Shown here: piece after piece, positions 9,041 to 17,181 of the stretch
Position numbering within the stretch: position 1 is the stretch's first letter
Layout of the letters: every line of letters begins with the position of its first letter
Assembly: GCF_001619585.1 (NCBI RefSeq)
Contig: NZ_LQNT01000009.1
Span: 558,001-622,000, forward strand
DNA length: 64,000 bases
From: Bhargavaea cecembensis
GTDB taxonomy: Bacteria; Bacillota; Bacilli; Bacillales_A; Planococcaceae
Direction: 5' to 3'
The notes under the pieces: generated by a model
Seen by the model: the letters and a program-made list of their open reading frames with translations, nothing else
Told to the model about the DNA's origin: nothing
Databases searched by the model: none
Made by a program: the position numbers and the translations under genes

Positions 9041-9154
9041 AGTGGGTTAAGCAGGGAAAGCACAACCCTGCTTCCCAGCGGAGCACCCCTTTCGCATTCC
9101 CGGCTGATGTTCTTTATACTGAATACGATATAGGTACTGGAGGAGGCCTGAAAT

Positions 9155-9505
9155 ATGGAAAAAGTAAACCGCGAAGAACTTCAGCGCCTCATCGATTCGT
9201 TCGCCGGCAAAGAGCTCTACATCCATCTGGAAACGACGAACGGGTCGTATGCGGCCCATTTCAACGAAGGATTTTTCAACGCCGGCGCCTTCATCAGAAA
9301 TGCCCAGATCCGTTTTGAGCTGGGAAAGGTCGCCGGCGAATCCCCGCACCGCGTCGGGCTGAAATTGCCCTACGGCTGGGTGTATGCACAGGGCATCACC
9401 CACTATGAACTTGATGAACACGGACGGCTTCTCATGGCCGGTCTCGACGGCAGCGGAAAACTCGCCGTTGCTCTTGAACTGAGCGAGACGCCGTTCGCAT
9501 ACTAA
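9155..9505 (+). CDS. yojF: YojF-family protein (DUF1806)
   Basis: A 116-residue protein of the YojF/DUF1806 family, with IDSFAGKELYIHLETTNGSYA near the start and GLKLPYGWVYAQGITHYELDEHGRLL in the middle. No catalytic role is known. It starts behind GGAGGAGGCC and is followed after 13 bp by bshB2, the constant genomic partner of this family, so a supporting role in bacillithiol metabolism is likely by association. Confidence 0.85.
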   Translation: MEKVNREELQRLIDSFAGKELYIHLETTNGSYAAHFNEGFFNAGAFIRNAQIRFELGKVAGESPHRVGLKLPYGWVYAQGITHYELDEHGRLLMAGLDGSGKLAVALELSETPFAY

Positions 9506-9518
9506 GGAGGGAAACGAT

Positions 9519-10220
9519 ATGGCTGTTACGATCGAAAAAGAACGCAGTGTCCTCGTCGTCTTCCCTCACCCGGACGACGAGGCGTTCGGCACATCCGGGA
9601 CGCTCTCCAAATATGTGGACATGGGTGTGCCGGTCACATACGCTTGCCTGACACTCGGCGAGATGGGCCGCAATCTCGGCATTCCACCATTTGCCACCAG
9701 AGAGACGCTTCCGGAAGTCCGCAAAAAGGAGCTCCAGGCTGCTGCGGACGCCATCGGAATCAAGGATCTGCGCATGATGGGTTTCCGGGACAAGACGGTC
9801 GAATTCGAGGACGATGAAAAAATGGTGCAGCTGATCAGCGGCTTCATCGACGAACTGGACCCCTCGCTCATCATTTCTTTTTATCCGGGATACTCGGTTC
9901 ACCCTGACCATGAAGCAACCGCACGCGCAGTTGTCCGGGCGGTGCGCAGGCTGCCTGATGAAAAGCGGCCGAAGCTCTACCTCGTCGCGTTCGCGAACGA
10001 TACGGAAGAAGGCCTGGGGCAGCATGACGTCGAACACGAAGTGGCAGATATGCTCGACAGAAAGATCAAGACACTGAAAGCCCATTCTTCACAGACAGGC
10101 TACATGATGAAAGACCTCGAGGCGGCGCTAGCCGCCGGAGAAGCCGAAGCAATTGAACGTTTCTCCAAGGAACGCTTCTATTACTATCGCTGGCATGAAG
10201 ATTTTGAAGATTCCTTTTGA
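9519..10220 (+). CDS. bshB2: Bacillithiol biosynthesis deacetylase BshB2
   Basis: A LmbE/PIG-L-fold zinc deacetylase of 233 residues that removes the acetyl group from GlcNAc-malate in bacillithiol synthesis, and may also act on bacillithiol conjugates. The zinc site is visible as FPHPDDEAFGTSGTL (HPDDE) near residue 17 and as the distal SVHPDHEATA near residue 128. The start has AAGGAGG upstream, and the gene is translationally close to yojF. The B. subtilis counterpart is YojG. Downstream there is a strong terminator. Confidence 0.93.
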   Translation: MAVTIEKERSVLVVFPHPDDEAFGTSGTLSKYVDMGVPVTYACLTLGEMGRNLGIPPFATRETLPEVRKKELQAAADAIGIKDLRMMGFRDKTVEFEDDEKMVQLISGFIDELDPSLIISFYPGYSVHPDHEATARAVVRAVRRLPDEKRPKLYLVAFANDTEEGLGQHDVEHEVADMLDRKIKTLKAHSSQTGYMMKDLEAALAAGEAEAIERFSKERFYYYRWHEDFEDSF

Positions 10221-10227
10221 CGGTATA

Positions 10228-10263
10228 CCCCCTCCCTGCTATTGTTGGGAGGGGGATTTTTTG
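10228..10263 (+). terminator. Terminator after bshB2
   Basis: The stem CCCCCTCCC / GGGAGGGGG is followed by ATTTTTT. Confidence 0.85.
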
Positions 10264-10384
10264 TGCCGGAATTGGCTGAATTCACTTTCATTCGCAAGGG
10301 GATTTACTTATTCAACACAGTGAATTATTATGTAAAAAAGTGAATGTCAAAACCGGTAAATTTAATATTGGGGGATAATAAAAA

Positions 10385-11743
10385 ATGCAGAAAACTAGCG
10401 CATCGACCTGGGCATGGTTCCTGATTCCGTCGATCATCGGGGTCATGCTGTTCATGGTTCCAGTCAAATATAACGGTGACTGGATCATTCCGATTGCCAT
10501 ACTTGCCAATTGGCTTGCAGGTATCGTCACTCCAGTTATCCTATGGGTTGCCGTCGCGGTTCTTGTCACCGCTGCACTCGGCTCTCTCATCATGCTGTTT
10601 ACACCCAAAAAAGACGCGTCCGAACGCGGATTCTGGCATAATCTGTTCGGTGTCTCGCTCTTCTGGACAATCACCCGCATCGTCGGAGCCGTATTCGCGG
10701 TCATGACCGCATTCAAGCTGGGGCCGGAGGCGATCTGGAGCGATGGCACAGGCGGCCTCCTTCTGGATCCTGCCGAAGGGCTTGTCACGTTCCTTTTCAC
10801 AATCTTCATTTTTGCAGGACTGCTGCTCCCGCTTCTCATGAACTTTGGACTTCTCGAGTTTTTCGGCACCATGATGGTGAAAATCATGCGCCCGCTTTTC
10901 AAGCTGCCGGGCCGTTCATCGATTGACGCGCTGGCTTCCTGGGTCGGAGACGGTACAATCGGTGTTCTTCTCACTGACAAACAGTACCAGGAGGGGCACT
11001 ATACGAAAAGAGAGTCCGCAATCATCGCCACGACGTTCTCCGTCGTATCGATCACCTTCTCTATTGTCATCATCGGTACAGTCGGCCTGTCCGAATACTT
11101 CCTTCCGTTTTACGGCACAGTCATCCTGACCGGACTCATCCTCGCATTCATCATGCCTCGCATTTATCCGCTTTCCCGCAAAAAGCAGGAATATGCTGAT
11201 GGGCGGCCGTTCACGGGCGAAGAGGAGAAAGTGCCGCCAGGTTATAACTCCTTCACCCATGGCATCGAACACGCCCTGGCAAAGGCGCATGCCAACCGGG
11301 ATATCGGCAAGTCGGTCAAGGATGGCCTGAAAAACGTAATTGATATGTGGATTGGCGTCATCCCTGTCGTCATGGCATTCGGGACGCTGGCATTGATCAT
11401 AGCCGAATACACCAGCTTCTTCCAGGTTGTCGGAAAACCGTTCGAGCCTTACCTGGCACTTCTGCAGATTCCGGAAGCGGCAAAGGCCGCTCCGCTCATG
11501 ATCGTCGGGTTTGCGGACATGTTCCTGCCATCAATCCTGGCCGCCGGTACAGTGACTTCCGAAGTGACCCTTTTCACTGTGGCCGTCATCTCCGTCGTCC
11601 AGCTGATCTATATGTCCGAAGTCGGGGGTCTGATCCTCGGCTCCAAGATTCCGGTCAACTTCTTCGAATTGCTTGTCATTTTCCTGCTTCGGACGGTGAT
11701 CGCCCTGCCGATGGTGGCACTGATCGCGCATATGCTTTTTTGA
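10385..11743 (+). CDS. YjiH-family membrane protein with nucleoside-recognition (Gate) domains
   Basis: A 452-residue polytopic membrane protein with about ten hydrophobic helices. Two Gate-type segments are recognisable: ASWVGDGTIGVLLTDKQYQEG near residue 180 and the C-terminal VGFADMFLPSILAAGTVTSE. This is the architecture of the YjiH family, grouped with nucleoside-recognition proteins; the substrate is unknown. A GGGGGA ribosome site precedes the ATG. It stands alone between terminators. The upstream gap of about 120 bp is AT-rich and probably holds the promoter. Confidence 0.8.
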   Translation: MQKTSASTWAWFLIPSIIGVMLFMVPVKYNGDWIIPIAILANWLAGIVTPVILWVAVAVLVTAALGSLIMLFTPKKDASERGFWHNLFGVSLFWTITRIVGAVFAVMTAFKLGPEAIWSDGTGGLLLDPAEGLVTFLFTIFIFAGLLLPLLMNFGLLEFFGTMMVKIMRPLFKLPGRSSIDALASWVGDGTIGVLLTDKQYQEGHYTKRESAIIATTFSVVSITFSIVIIGTVGLSEYFLPFYGTVILTGLILAFIMPRIYPLSRKKQEYADGRPFTGEEEKVPPGYNSFTHGIEHALAKAHANRDIGKSVKDGLKNVIDMWIGVIPVVMAFGTLALIIAEYTSFFQVVGKPFEPYLALLQIPEAAKAAPLMIVGFADMFLPSILAAGTVTSEVTLFTVAVISVVQLIYMSEVGGLILGSKIPVNFFELLVIFLLRTVIALPMVALIAHMLF

Positions 11744-11754
11744 ATGAGAATATG

Positions 11755-11787
11755 AAACCGCCCTTCCTAAGGAAGCGGCGGTTTTTT
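11755..11787 (+). terminator. Terminator after the YjiH-family gene
   Basis: An imperfect hairpin AAACCGCC-CTTCC / GGAAG-CGGCGGTT is followed by TTTT. Confidence 0.7.
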
Positions 11788-11890
11788 GATACTGTGATTC
11801 AGCTGTCGTGATGTTTTAACTGCAGTGCAAATGCCAGGTAACGAAATGATATGCAAAAGTACGATGCCGTCCGAAAATCCCAATAGCCGG

Positions 11891-12769
11891 TCAGTCCCGT
11901 TCCAGCCGGTAAGCATTCATTCGGTGAAGCTGCTCAAATCCTGCTGCTTTATAAAGGCCGATAGCCGTCAAGTTCTCCGCTCCCACAGTGAGACGCACTT
12001 CTTTGATCTCCTCATGGCGGAACAGTTCGCCCAGCCCCGCCCGAAGAAGTTTCGTGGCAAGTCCCTGCCGTCTGTGATTTTCTCCGACTGCGAGAAACTC
12101 GATGCTCCCCTCTCCGTGGAGCGTGTCGGCCTCAGTGTAAACATATCCCTTCACACCTGTTTCCCCTTCCGGAATGACCAGGAGCCGGTGGTGATCATCC
12201 ATCAGGTCGTGAATCTCCTCTGCAGACAGATAGGTTTCCGGGAATGCCCGGTCATGGAGGACACTGAATGCCTCCAAATGCCGGTCCTCAGCAGGGATTG
12301 CCGGTTGGTTACCGCCGGGCACTGCTCCTGTCTGTGCCCTAAGGATCAGATGCTGCCCGGAATGCACCCCGCCAAGCCGTTCGGCCATTGCTGAGGCATC
12401 AGTATTATCCTCATTCACGAAGAACAGGAATGTCCTGACGCTATCCAAGCCTTGTACTGCACCACTCCATAGCGGCATCGCCACTTCTTTGTAAGGCAGA
12501 TGATCACTGACAAACGGTCCCCATACTTCCGCGATTCCATCATCACTGTCAATGTCAAATCCGATTGCCCCTACGATGCTTCCCTCATTTTCAGCCATAA
12601 AAAACGACTGTCCGAATCCCGAATCGGAAAAATCATTTTCCAGCGTATGACGGATTTCCTTTTCCTCTTCTCCACAGAAACCGATATGGTTCGTACGGTG
12701 GCTGTTCAGTGCCGCGATGAACTTTGCCGCCTCCCCGGCATCCCGTGCCGGCCTTACCCGAATGTCCAT
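11891..12769 (-). CDS. GNAT-family N-acetyltransferase
   Basis: A 292-residue protein that looks like two GNAT modules. The C-terminal one carries the acetyl-CoA-binding signature IEFLAVGENHRRQGLATKLL (RRQGLA) and the closing NLTAIGLYKAAGFEQ. The N-terminal half (FMAENEGSIVGAIGFDIDS and onward) keeps the fold pattern but lacks a clear pyrophosphate loop. The acceptor substrate is unknown. It is the first gene of a minus-strand run and is transcribed towards the YjiH gene. Confidence 0.75.
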   Translation of the reverse strand: MDIRVRPARDAGEAAKFIAALNSHRTNHIGFCGEEEKEIRHTLENDFSDSGFGQSFFMAENEGSIVGAIGFDIDSDDGIAEVWGPFVSDHLPYKEVAMPLWSGAVQGLDSVRTFLFFVNEDNTDASAMAERLGGVHSGQHLILRAQTGAVPGGNQPAIPAEDRHLEAFSVLHDRAFPETYLSAEEIHDLMDDHHRLLVIPEGETGVKGYVYTEADTLHGEGSIEFLAVGENHRRQGLATKLLRAGLGELFRHEEIKEVRLTVGAENLTAIGLYKAAGFEQLHRMNAYRLERD

Positions 12770-12833
12770 GATTTACGCCCCCTTTTCCCCTACTCTACAC
12801 ATTGTGGGCAAGGCATTCATCCCCCAATCACAG

Positions 12834-12860
12834 AAAAGCCGCCGGATACCCGGCGGCTCA
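12834..12860 (-). terminator. Terminator after the threonine dehydrogenase gene
   Basis: The stem AGCCGCCGG / CCGGCGGCT is followed on the minus strand by TTTTC. It overlaps the dehydrogenase stop region. Confidence 0.8.
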
Positions 12861-12862
12861 TT

Positions 12863-13816
12863 TCACTTGGACTTTATTTTATCGTTCAGCTTCTCAATCA
12901 TGTCGGCAGTCATCGATTCGAGGTCATACTTGGCTTCGAATCCCCATTCCGCGACTGCAGCGGACGGGTCAATCGCGTCCGGCCAGCTCTCGGCGATTGC
13001 CTGGCGGACCGGGTCAACATTGTAGGTTAGATGGAAATCAGGTATGTGCTTTTGGATCGCCTTCTCGAAATCTGCCGGCTCGACGCTCATCGCTGTCACG
13101 TTGAACGCGTTGCGGTGGATCAGTTTCGAAGGATCCGCCTCCATCAGGTCGATGATGGACTGCAGGGCGTCCGGCATGTACATCATATCCATATAAGTTC
13201 CTTCAGCGATGAACGAGGCATACTTGCCCTGTTCGATCGCCTTATAGTAGATGTCGACGGCATAATCGGTTGTTCCTCCACCGGGAGGAGTTACATACGA
13301 AATGAGCCCCGGGAACCGGACGCCGCGGGTGTCGACGCCAAATTTCTCAAAATAGTAGTCGCAGAGCAATTCTCCGGATACTTTGTTGACGCCATACATC
13401 GTCGTCGGGCGCTGGATCGTATCCTGCGGCGTGTTGTTTTTCGGTGTGCTCGGGCCGAATGCACCGATCGAGCTTGGTGTGAAGAACTGAAGGTCCAGTT
13501 CACGCGCGGTCTCAAGGGCGTTGACGAGTCCGCCCATATTCAAGTTCCAGGCGAACAGCGGATTTTTTTCGGCTGTTGCAGACAGGAGAGCGGCCATATG
13601 GATGATCGTATCGGCGCCGAACGATTGGGCAAGCTCATGCATGCGGCTGCCATCCGTTACGTCCAGTTGCTCGAACGGCCCGTCAAGTGCAGGACCGGAC
13701 TCCGGCATCCGGATATCCGTAGCGAGAACCTGATCCGTCCCGTACAGACTCCTCAGTCTTTCCGTCAGTTCGGAGCCGATCTGCCCCAGCGCCCCGGTCA
13801 CGATGATCTTCTTCAT
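12863..13816 (-). CDS. NAD-dependent L-threonine 3-dehydrogenase (SDR/epimerase type)
   Basis: A 317-residue extended SDR protein. The Rossmann motif [12 protein letters not shown] is at the N-terminus. The catalytic Ser-Tyr-Lys is seen in [10 protein letters not shown] and [14 protein letters not shown] (YxxxK), and VRFPGLISY and [11 protein letters not shown] are typical of the short-chain threonine dehydrogenases of Staphylococcus and Flavobacterium. The enzyme oxidises threonine to 2-amino-3-oxobutyrate, the substrate of Kbl encoded at 15.2-16.4 kb. The ATG at 13816 (GGGAG upstream) is preferred over the one at 13831. The nearby kbl supports the assignment. Confidence 0.88.
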   Translation of the reverse strand: MKKIIVTGALGQIGSELTERLRSLYGTDQVLATDIRMPESGPALDGPFEQLDVTDGSRMHELAQSFGADTIIHMAALLSATAEKNPLFAWNLNMGGLVNALETARELDLQFFTPSSIGAFGPSTPKNNTPQDTIQRPTTMYGVNKVSGELLCDYYFEKFGVDTRGVRFPGLISYVTPPGGGTTDYAVDIYYKAIEQGKYASFIAEGTYMDMMYMPDALQSIIDLMEADPSKLIHRNAFNVTAMSVEPADFEKAIQKHIPDFHLTYNVDPVRQAIAESWPDAIDPSAAVAEWGFEAKYDLESMTADMIEKLNDKIKSK

Positions 13817-14000
13817 TTCCGTCACTCCCATTCATCCATTTGTATTTACAGTGTGGACATTCTATTAATATAAAACATTGATTTCACTGCAATTCGATGT
13901 TCACTATTATAATTTGTATTCACTGTAAGTACAACCACGGATTACTTTCCCTGAAAGCTCCGTATTGATATAATAGTCAAAAAATAGAGGAAGTGCGTTT

Positions 14001-14648
14001 TTGATTGCTGTCGTCCAATTTCTGATGCTGCTGGCCATCCTGGTGCTGGCTGCACTGCTGCTGATCTGGCTCGGTGCACCGTTCTGGCTGACGGTGCTCG
14101 TACTCGCCGCCCTGTACATGACACTGACCACCGTACCGACGCTGATGCTATCGTACAAATCAAAGAACCTGCGGGCGATCGACCGGTTTCTGCTTCGGAA
14201 TTCCCGCAAGCCGATCTACAAATACGCCTATTCTGTGGCCCACGGGACTGATGAGGAAATCCGGGCAGCTCTCAGGGAGATCATGGATCGGTACAAGCAG
14301 CCGGACATCCATCACGTGTACGGCGCTTTGTACGCCGTGACGGAAAAGGATGGTGATGGTGTCCTGTCCCATGCGAAGAAGATCGGCAGCGAGCCGATGC
14401 AGTCGTATTATGACGCGTACGGCCATGCTCTTAACGGGAAATATGAGTTGGCTGAAGAAGCCCTTTCGCGCATCCCGGAAGGCCATACATGGATGAAGCA
14501 CGCCATACGGGCGGTCATGGCGAACCGCAAAGGCGACCGTGATGCGTTCCGCAAAGAAGTTGACGCCGCGAAGGCAGACGCCGGGGGCATCCAGTATTAC
14601 CTACTGCACCACAATTTCAGGAAGATGGAGGAACCGGCTGCTCATTAA
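14001..14648 (+). CDS. Hypothetical membrane-anchored protein
   Basis: A 215-residue protein starting at TTG 14001 behind AGAGGAAGTG. Residues 1-50 form two hydrophobic helices (FLMLLAILVLAALLLIWLG and LTVLVLAALYMTLTTVPTLML). The remainder is a soluble, alpha-helical region with a repeat-like pattern (HHVYGALYAV, YYDAYGHALNGKYELAEEALSRIPEGH) suggestive of TPR-type hairpins. I do not recognise the family. With the 52-residue gene that follows, it forms a plus-strand pair lying between the two threonine-degradation genes. Confidence 0.65.
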   Translation: MIAVVQFLMLLAILVLAALLLIWLGAPFWLTVLVLAALYMTLTTVPTLMLSYKSKNLRAIDRFLLRNSRKPIYKYAYSVAHGTDEEIRAALREIMDRYKQPDIHHVYGALYAVTEKDGDGVLSHAKKIGSEPMQSYYDAYGHALNGKYELAEEALSRIPEGHTWMKHAIRAVMANRKGDRDAFRKEVDAAKADAGGIQYYLLHHNFRKMEEPAAH

Positions 14649-14671
14649 AAAACATACAGGAGGAGATTGCC

Positions 14672-14830
14672 ATGCTGCTTGTCGAGAACACAGCCGTTGA
14701 ACTGAAGGACGGTCGCCGCGGGCTGATTGTGGACGTTCGGGACAATGGGGAATCCATCCAGTATGACGTTGAGATGGGAGACGGGGAGATTGTCACTGTC
14801 TTTGCCGAAGAAGTAAACCGTCCGGTCTGA
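14672..14830 (+). CDS. Small conserved-looking protein, 52 residues
   Basis: A short frame, MLLVENTAVELKDGRRGLIV to EEVNRPV, preceded by an excellent AGGAGGAG site at the right distance and followed at once by a terminator. The sequence looks like a small beta-barrel (alternating VELKDGRRGLIVDV, IQYDVEMGDGEIVTVF), as in KOW- or SH3-like folds, but I cannot name it. It lies 23 bp downstream of the membrane-protein gene and is probably cotranscribed. Confidence 0.6.
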   Translation: MLLVENTAVELKDGRRGLIVDVRDNGESIQYDVEMGDGEIVTVFAEEVNRPV

Positions 14831-14841
14831 TCCGGATACGG

Positions 14842-14886
14842 AAAAACCGCCAGGACACCGGGTGATGCCGGTATCCTGGCGGTTTT
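14842..14886. terminator. Bidirectional terminator
   Basis: A long hairpin AAAACCGCCAGGA / TCCTGGCGGTTTT with an inner ACCGG/CCGGT stem. A-runs and T-runs flank it, so it can serve the 52-residue gene on the plus strand and the kbl transcript on the minus strand. Confidence 0.85.
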
Positions 14887-15173
14887 CATATTCGTCTGAT
14901 ATGCTGCCTGCCGCTCCGCTCAAAACTCTCCAGTTCACCCCTCGCCTCCAAGTCAAGCTTGACGGCGGTGATATACCATGTTGTTTTGCCGTCAAAATGA
15001 GAGAGTCGCTTCGGAGCGCGTTCGGTGAGATCCATGAATGTGATTTCTCCGGAAGCTTCCACCTCATCCAGGATGACTTTGCGGATGGCATCGTAACGGC
15101 GCTTCAGGATTTTCGCGCCCTGCTTTCCTTCAGGATGAAGCAGCTGAATCTGTTCTTCGTCCCGCTTGTTCAA
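14886..15173 (-). CDS. Small hypothetical protein downstream of kbl
   Basis: A 95-residue basic protein starting at TTG 15173 with GAGGAGGG upstream. It has a helical N-terminus (QIQLLHPEGKQGAKILKRRYDAIRKVI) and a winged-helix-like tail (GEITFMDLTERAPKRL, TTWYITAVKLDLEARGEL). It resembles uncharacterised DUF6958-type proteins, which I suggest with limited confidence. It begins 11 bp after the kbl stop and is probably translated from the same message. Confidence 0.6.
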   Translation of the reverse strand: MNKRDEEQIQLLHPEGKQGAKILKRRYDAIRKVILDEVEASGEITFMDLTERAPKRLSHFDGKTTWYITAVKLDLEARGELESFERSGRQHIRRI

Positions 15174-15184
15174 GGAATCCCTCC

Positions 15185-16375
15185 TCAGCTGATGACGCCC
15201 AGTTCCTTGCCGACTTTCTCATAGACGGCGAGTGCTTCGTCAAGCATCTCTTTGGTATGGGCAGCCGTCGGCATGTTACGGACACGGCCGGTTCCTTTCG
15301 GGACAGTCGGGAAGACGATTGACTTCGCATAGACGCCCTCTTCCATCAGACGCTTGGAGAACTGCTGGGTCAGCTTTTCTTCGCCGATGATGCACGGCGT
15401 GATCGGCGTATCGGAGTGGCCGATGTCAAAGCCAAGCTTCTTCAGGCCGGCTTTCAGGTAGTCGCCGTTCTCCCACAGCTTGTCCACGAGCTCGTCGGAC
15501 GCAAGCAGTTTGTCAACCGCGCCGATAACTGCCGCGACGTCTCCCGGTGTCATTGCAGTCGAGAACAGGAACGGGCGGGAGCGGACTTTCAGCCAGTCGA
15601 TCAGCTGCTGCTTTCCGGCCACATATCCGCCGACGACACCGATTGCCTTGGAGAGTGTGCCGATCTGGAAGTCGATTTCCTTTTCCAGTCCGAAGTGCTT
15701 GACGGTGCCCTTGCCGCCGCCCATGACGCCGGATCCGTGCGCGTCATCCACATAAGTGATGAGGTCGAATTCCTTTGCAATCTGGACAGCATCCGGCAGA
15801 TTGGCGACATCGCCGTCCATCGAGAACACGCCGTCCGTGATATACATGACTTTGTTGTATTGGCCGGACTCTGTCGCTTCCTTGGCCTTTTTGCGGAGAT
15901 CGTCCATGTCCTGGTGGTTGACGCGGATGATTTTCGCCCGGGACAGTCGGCACCCGTCGATGATGGAGGCATGGTTCAGCTCATCGGAGAGGATGGCATC
16001 GTTTTTGTCCATCACCGCAGAGATGGCCGCCATATTGCAGTTAAAACCGGACTGATAGGCAATGGCCGCTTCGGTCCCCTTGAACTCGGCAAGCTTTTCC
16101 TCCAGTCTTACATGGATATCGAGCGTACCATTGATGGTCCGGACGGCGCCGGCGCCGACGCCGTATTTGTCGATGGCGTCCTTTGCCAGCTTTTTCAGGC
16201 CATCGTCTGTTGCCAGTCCAAGGTAGTTGTTTGAGCTCAGGTTGACAAGGTCCTGTCCGCCAACCTTGATCCTCGGCCCGTTCGGTCCTTCAACCGGGTC
16301 GATTTCATTATAGAGCCCTGCACCTCGCAGCTCATGCAGGTTTTCTTCGAGAAATTGGTCCAAAATTTTCGCCAA
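15185..16375 (-). CDS. kbl: Glycine C-acetyltransferase (2-amino-3-ketobutyrate CoA ligase)
   Basis: A PLP-dependent alpha-oxoamine synthase that cleaves 2-amino-3-oxobutyrate with CoA to glycine and acetyl-CoA, the second step of threonine breakdown. The fold type I motifs are clear: [13 protein letters not shown], the aldimine-stacking region [26 protein letters not shown], and the PLP lysine in [14 protein letters not shown]. The TTG at 16375, six bases after AAGGAAG, gives 396 residues; a GTG at 16396 has no ribosome site. Its partner dehydrogenase lies 1.4 kb further along the same strand. Confidence 0.93.
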   Translation of the reverse strand: MAKILDQFLEENLHELRGAGLYNEIDPVEGPNGPRIKVGGQDLVNLSSNNYLGLATDDGLKKLAKDAIDKYGVGAGAVRTINGTLDIHVRLEEKLAEFKGTEAAIAYQSGFNCNMAAISAVMDKNDAILSDELNHASIIDGCRLSRAKIIRVNHQDMDDLRKKAKEATESGQYNKVMYITDGVFSMDGDVANLPDAVQIAKEFDLITYVDDAHGSGVMGGGKGTVKHFGLEKEIDFQIGTLSKAIGVVGGYVAGKQQLIDWLKVRSRPFLFSTAMTPGDVAAVIGAVDKLLASDELVDKLWENGDYLKAGLKKLGFDIGHSDTPITPCIIGEEKLTQQFSKRLMEEGVYAKSIVFPTVPKGTGRVRNMPTAAHTKEMLDEALAVYEKVGKELGVIS

Positions 16376-16425
16376 AGGAATCTTCCTTTCCGACACGTGA
16401 TTGACTTCATTTTAACACAGCAGCC

Positions 16426-16740
16426 TCAGCTGAACAGCTTCAGGCCGGCCGCTCCCGTAATGATGAACGAGATGAACAGGAGCCGCTGCCATCCGGCCGG
16501 CTCCCTGAAAAACAGGATGCCCATCAGCACGGCCCCCGCAGCTCCCAAGCCTGTCCAGATGGCATAGGCTGTTCCCATCGGAATCTCCTGCATGGCGAGA
16601 GACAGAAGGACGAATCCGAGACCGAAAGACAGGACGAGCGGGATGAGCCGCCACCATTTCTTGTCGTTCAGATAGAGATTGATAAATATGACACCGAAAA
16701 TCTCCCCGAAGCTGGCGAGTGCAAGGAATACCCAAGCCAT
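16426..16740 (-). CDS. SMR-family efflux subunit (second of pair)
   Basis: A small multidrug resistance protein of 104 residues with four membrane helices. The essential membrane glutamate is in LASFGEIFGVIFINLY, and the GTAYAIWTGLGAAGAVLMGILFF segment is characteristic of the family. Its ATG overlaps the upstream SMR stop (TGATG), so the pair is translationally coupled and likely forms a heterodimeric exporter like YkkCD or YvdRS. There is no guanidine riboswitch upstream, so the substrate (quaternary amines or guanidinium) is open. Confidence 0.85.
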   Translation of the reverse strand: MAWVFLALASFGEIFGVIFINLYLNDKKWWRLIPLVLSFGLGFVLLSLAMQEIPMGTAYAIWTGLGAAGAVLMGILFFREPAGWQRLLFISFIITGAAGLKLFS

Positions 16741-17081
16741 CACGGCTCACTCCTTTCCGGTTCCTTCTTGCCTTCACCGTCTGTCAGCTTGATGCCGACC
16801 ACGCCGGCAAGGATCAGGGCGATGAAAAACAGCTTGACGATTGAAAATGGCTCGCCGAAAACGATCATATCCACAAGGACAATCGCAGCTGCCCCTGAAC
16901 CGGTGAATACTGCATATACCGTACCGGAAGGAAGCTTCTCACATGCCTTGATGATGAAATAAAAGCTGAAGATGATGGCAATTGCCGTCCCGGTCCATTC
17001 GAGGGCGCTGTCAGAGTATGATAGACCGACCACCCAGAACACCTCGACGACGGCAGCGAAGAACACATATAGCCATGCCAC
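16740..17081 (-). CDS. SMR-family efflux subunit (first of pair)
   Basis: A four-helix SMR protein of 113 residues with the conserved glutamate in FFAAVVEVFWVVGLSYSD and the SGTVYAVFTGSGAAAIVLVDMIVF segment. A charged cytoplasmic tail (DGEGKKEPERSEP) extends past helix four. Two-gene SMR systems usually insert their subunits in opposite orientations, and the longer tail is typical of one partner. It starts at ATG 17081 with AAAGAGGTGACGG upstream and overlaps the second subunit by one base. Confidence 0.85.
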   Translation of the reverse strand: MAWLYVFFAAVVEVFWVVGLSYSDSALEWTGTAIAIIFSFYFIIKACEKLPSGTVYAVFTGSGAAAIVLVDMIVFGEPFSIVKLFFIALILAGVVGIKLTDGEGKKEPERSEP

Positions 17082-17152
17082 CGGCCGTCACCTCTTTCTA
17101 TACTGCTATTGTTTTCACTTTAACAGAATGGAGGCCTCACACATAACAAAAC

Positions 17153-17178
17153 CGCCCGGAGATCTTCCCCCGGGCGGC
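17153..17178 (-). terminator. Terminator after the PRK06851-like ATPase gene
   Basis: The stem CCGCCCGG / CCGGGCGG is followed on the minus strand by TTTTG. Confidence 0.75.
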
Positions 17179-17181
17179 CCT

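Noticed and set aside
17082-17180. Guanidine (ykkC) riboswitch upstream of the SMR pair
   Set aside because: The gap is under 100 bp and is filled mainly by the neighbouring gene's terminator; no ykkC core motifs are seen.
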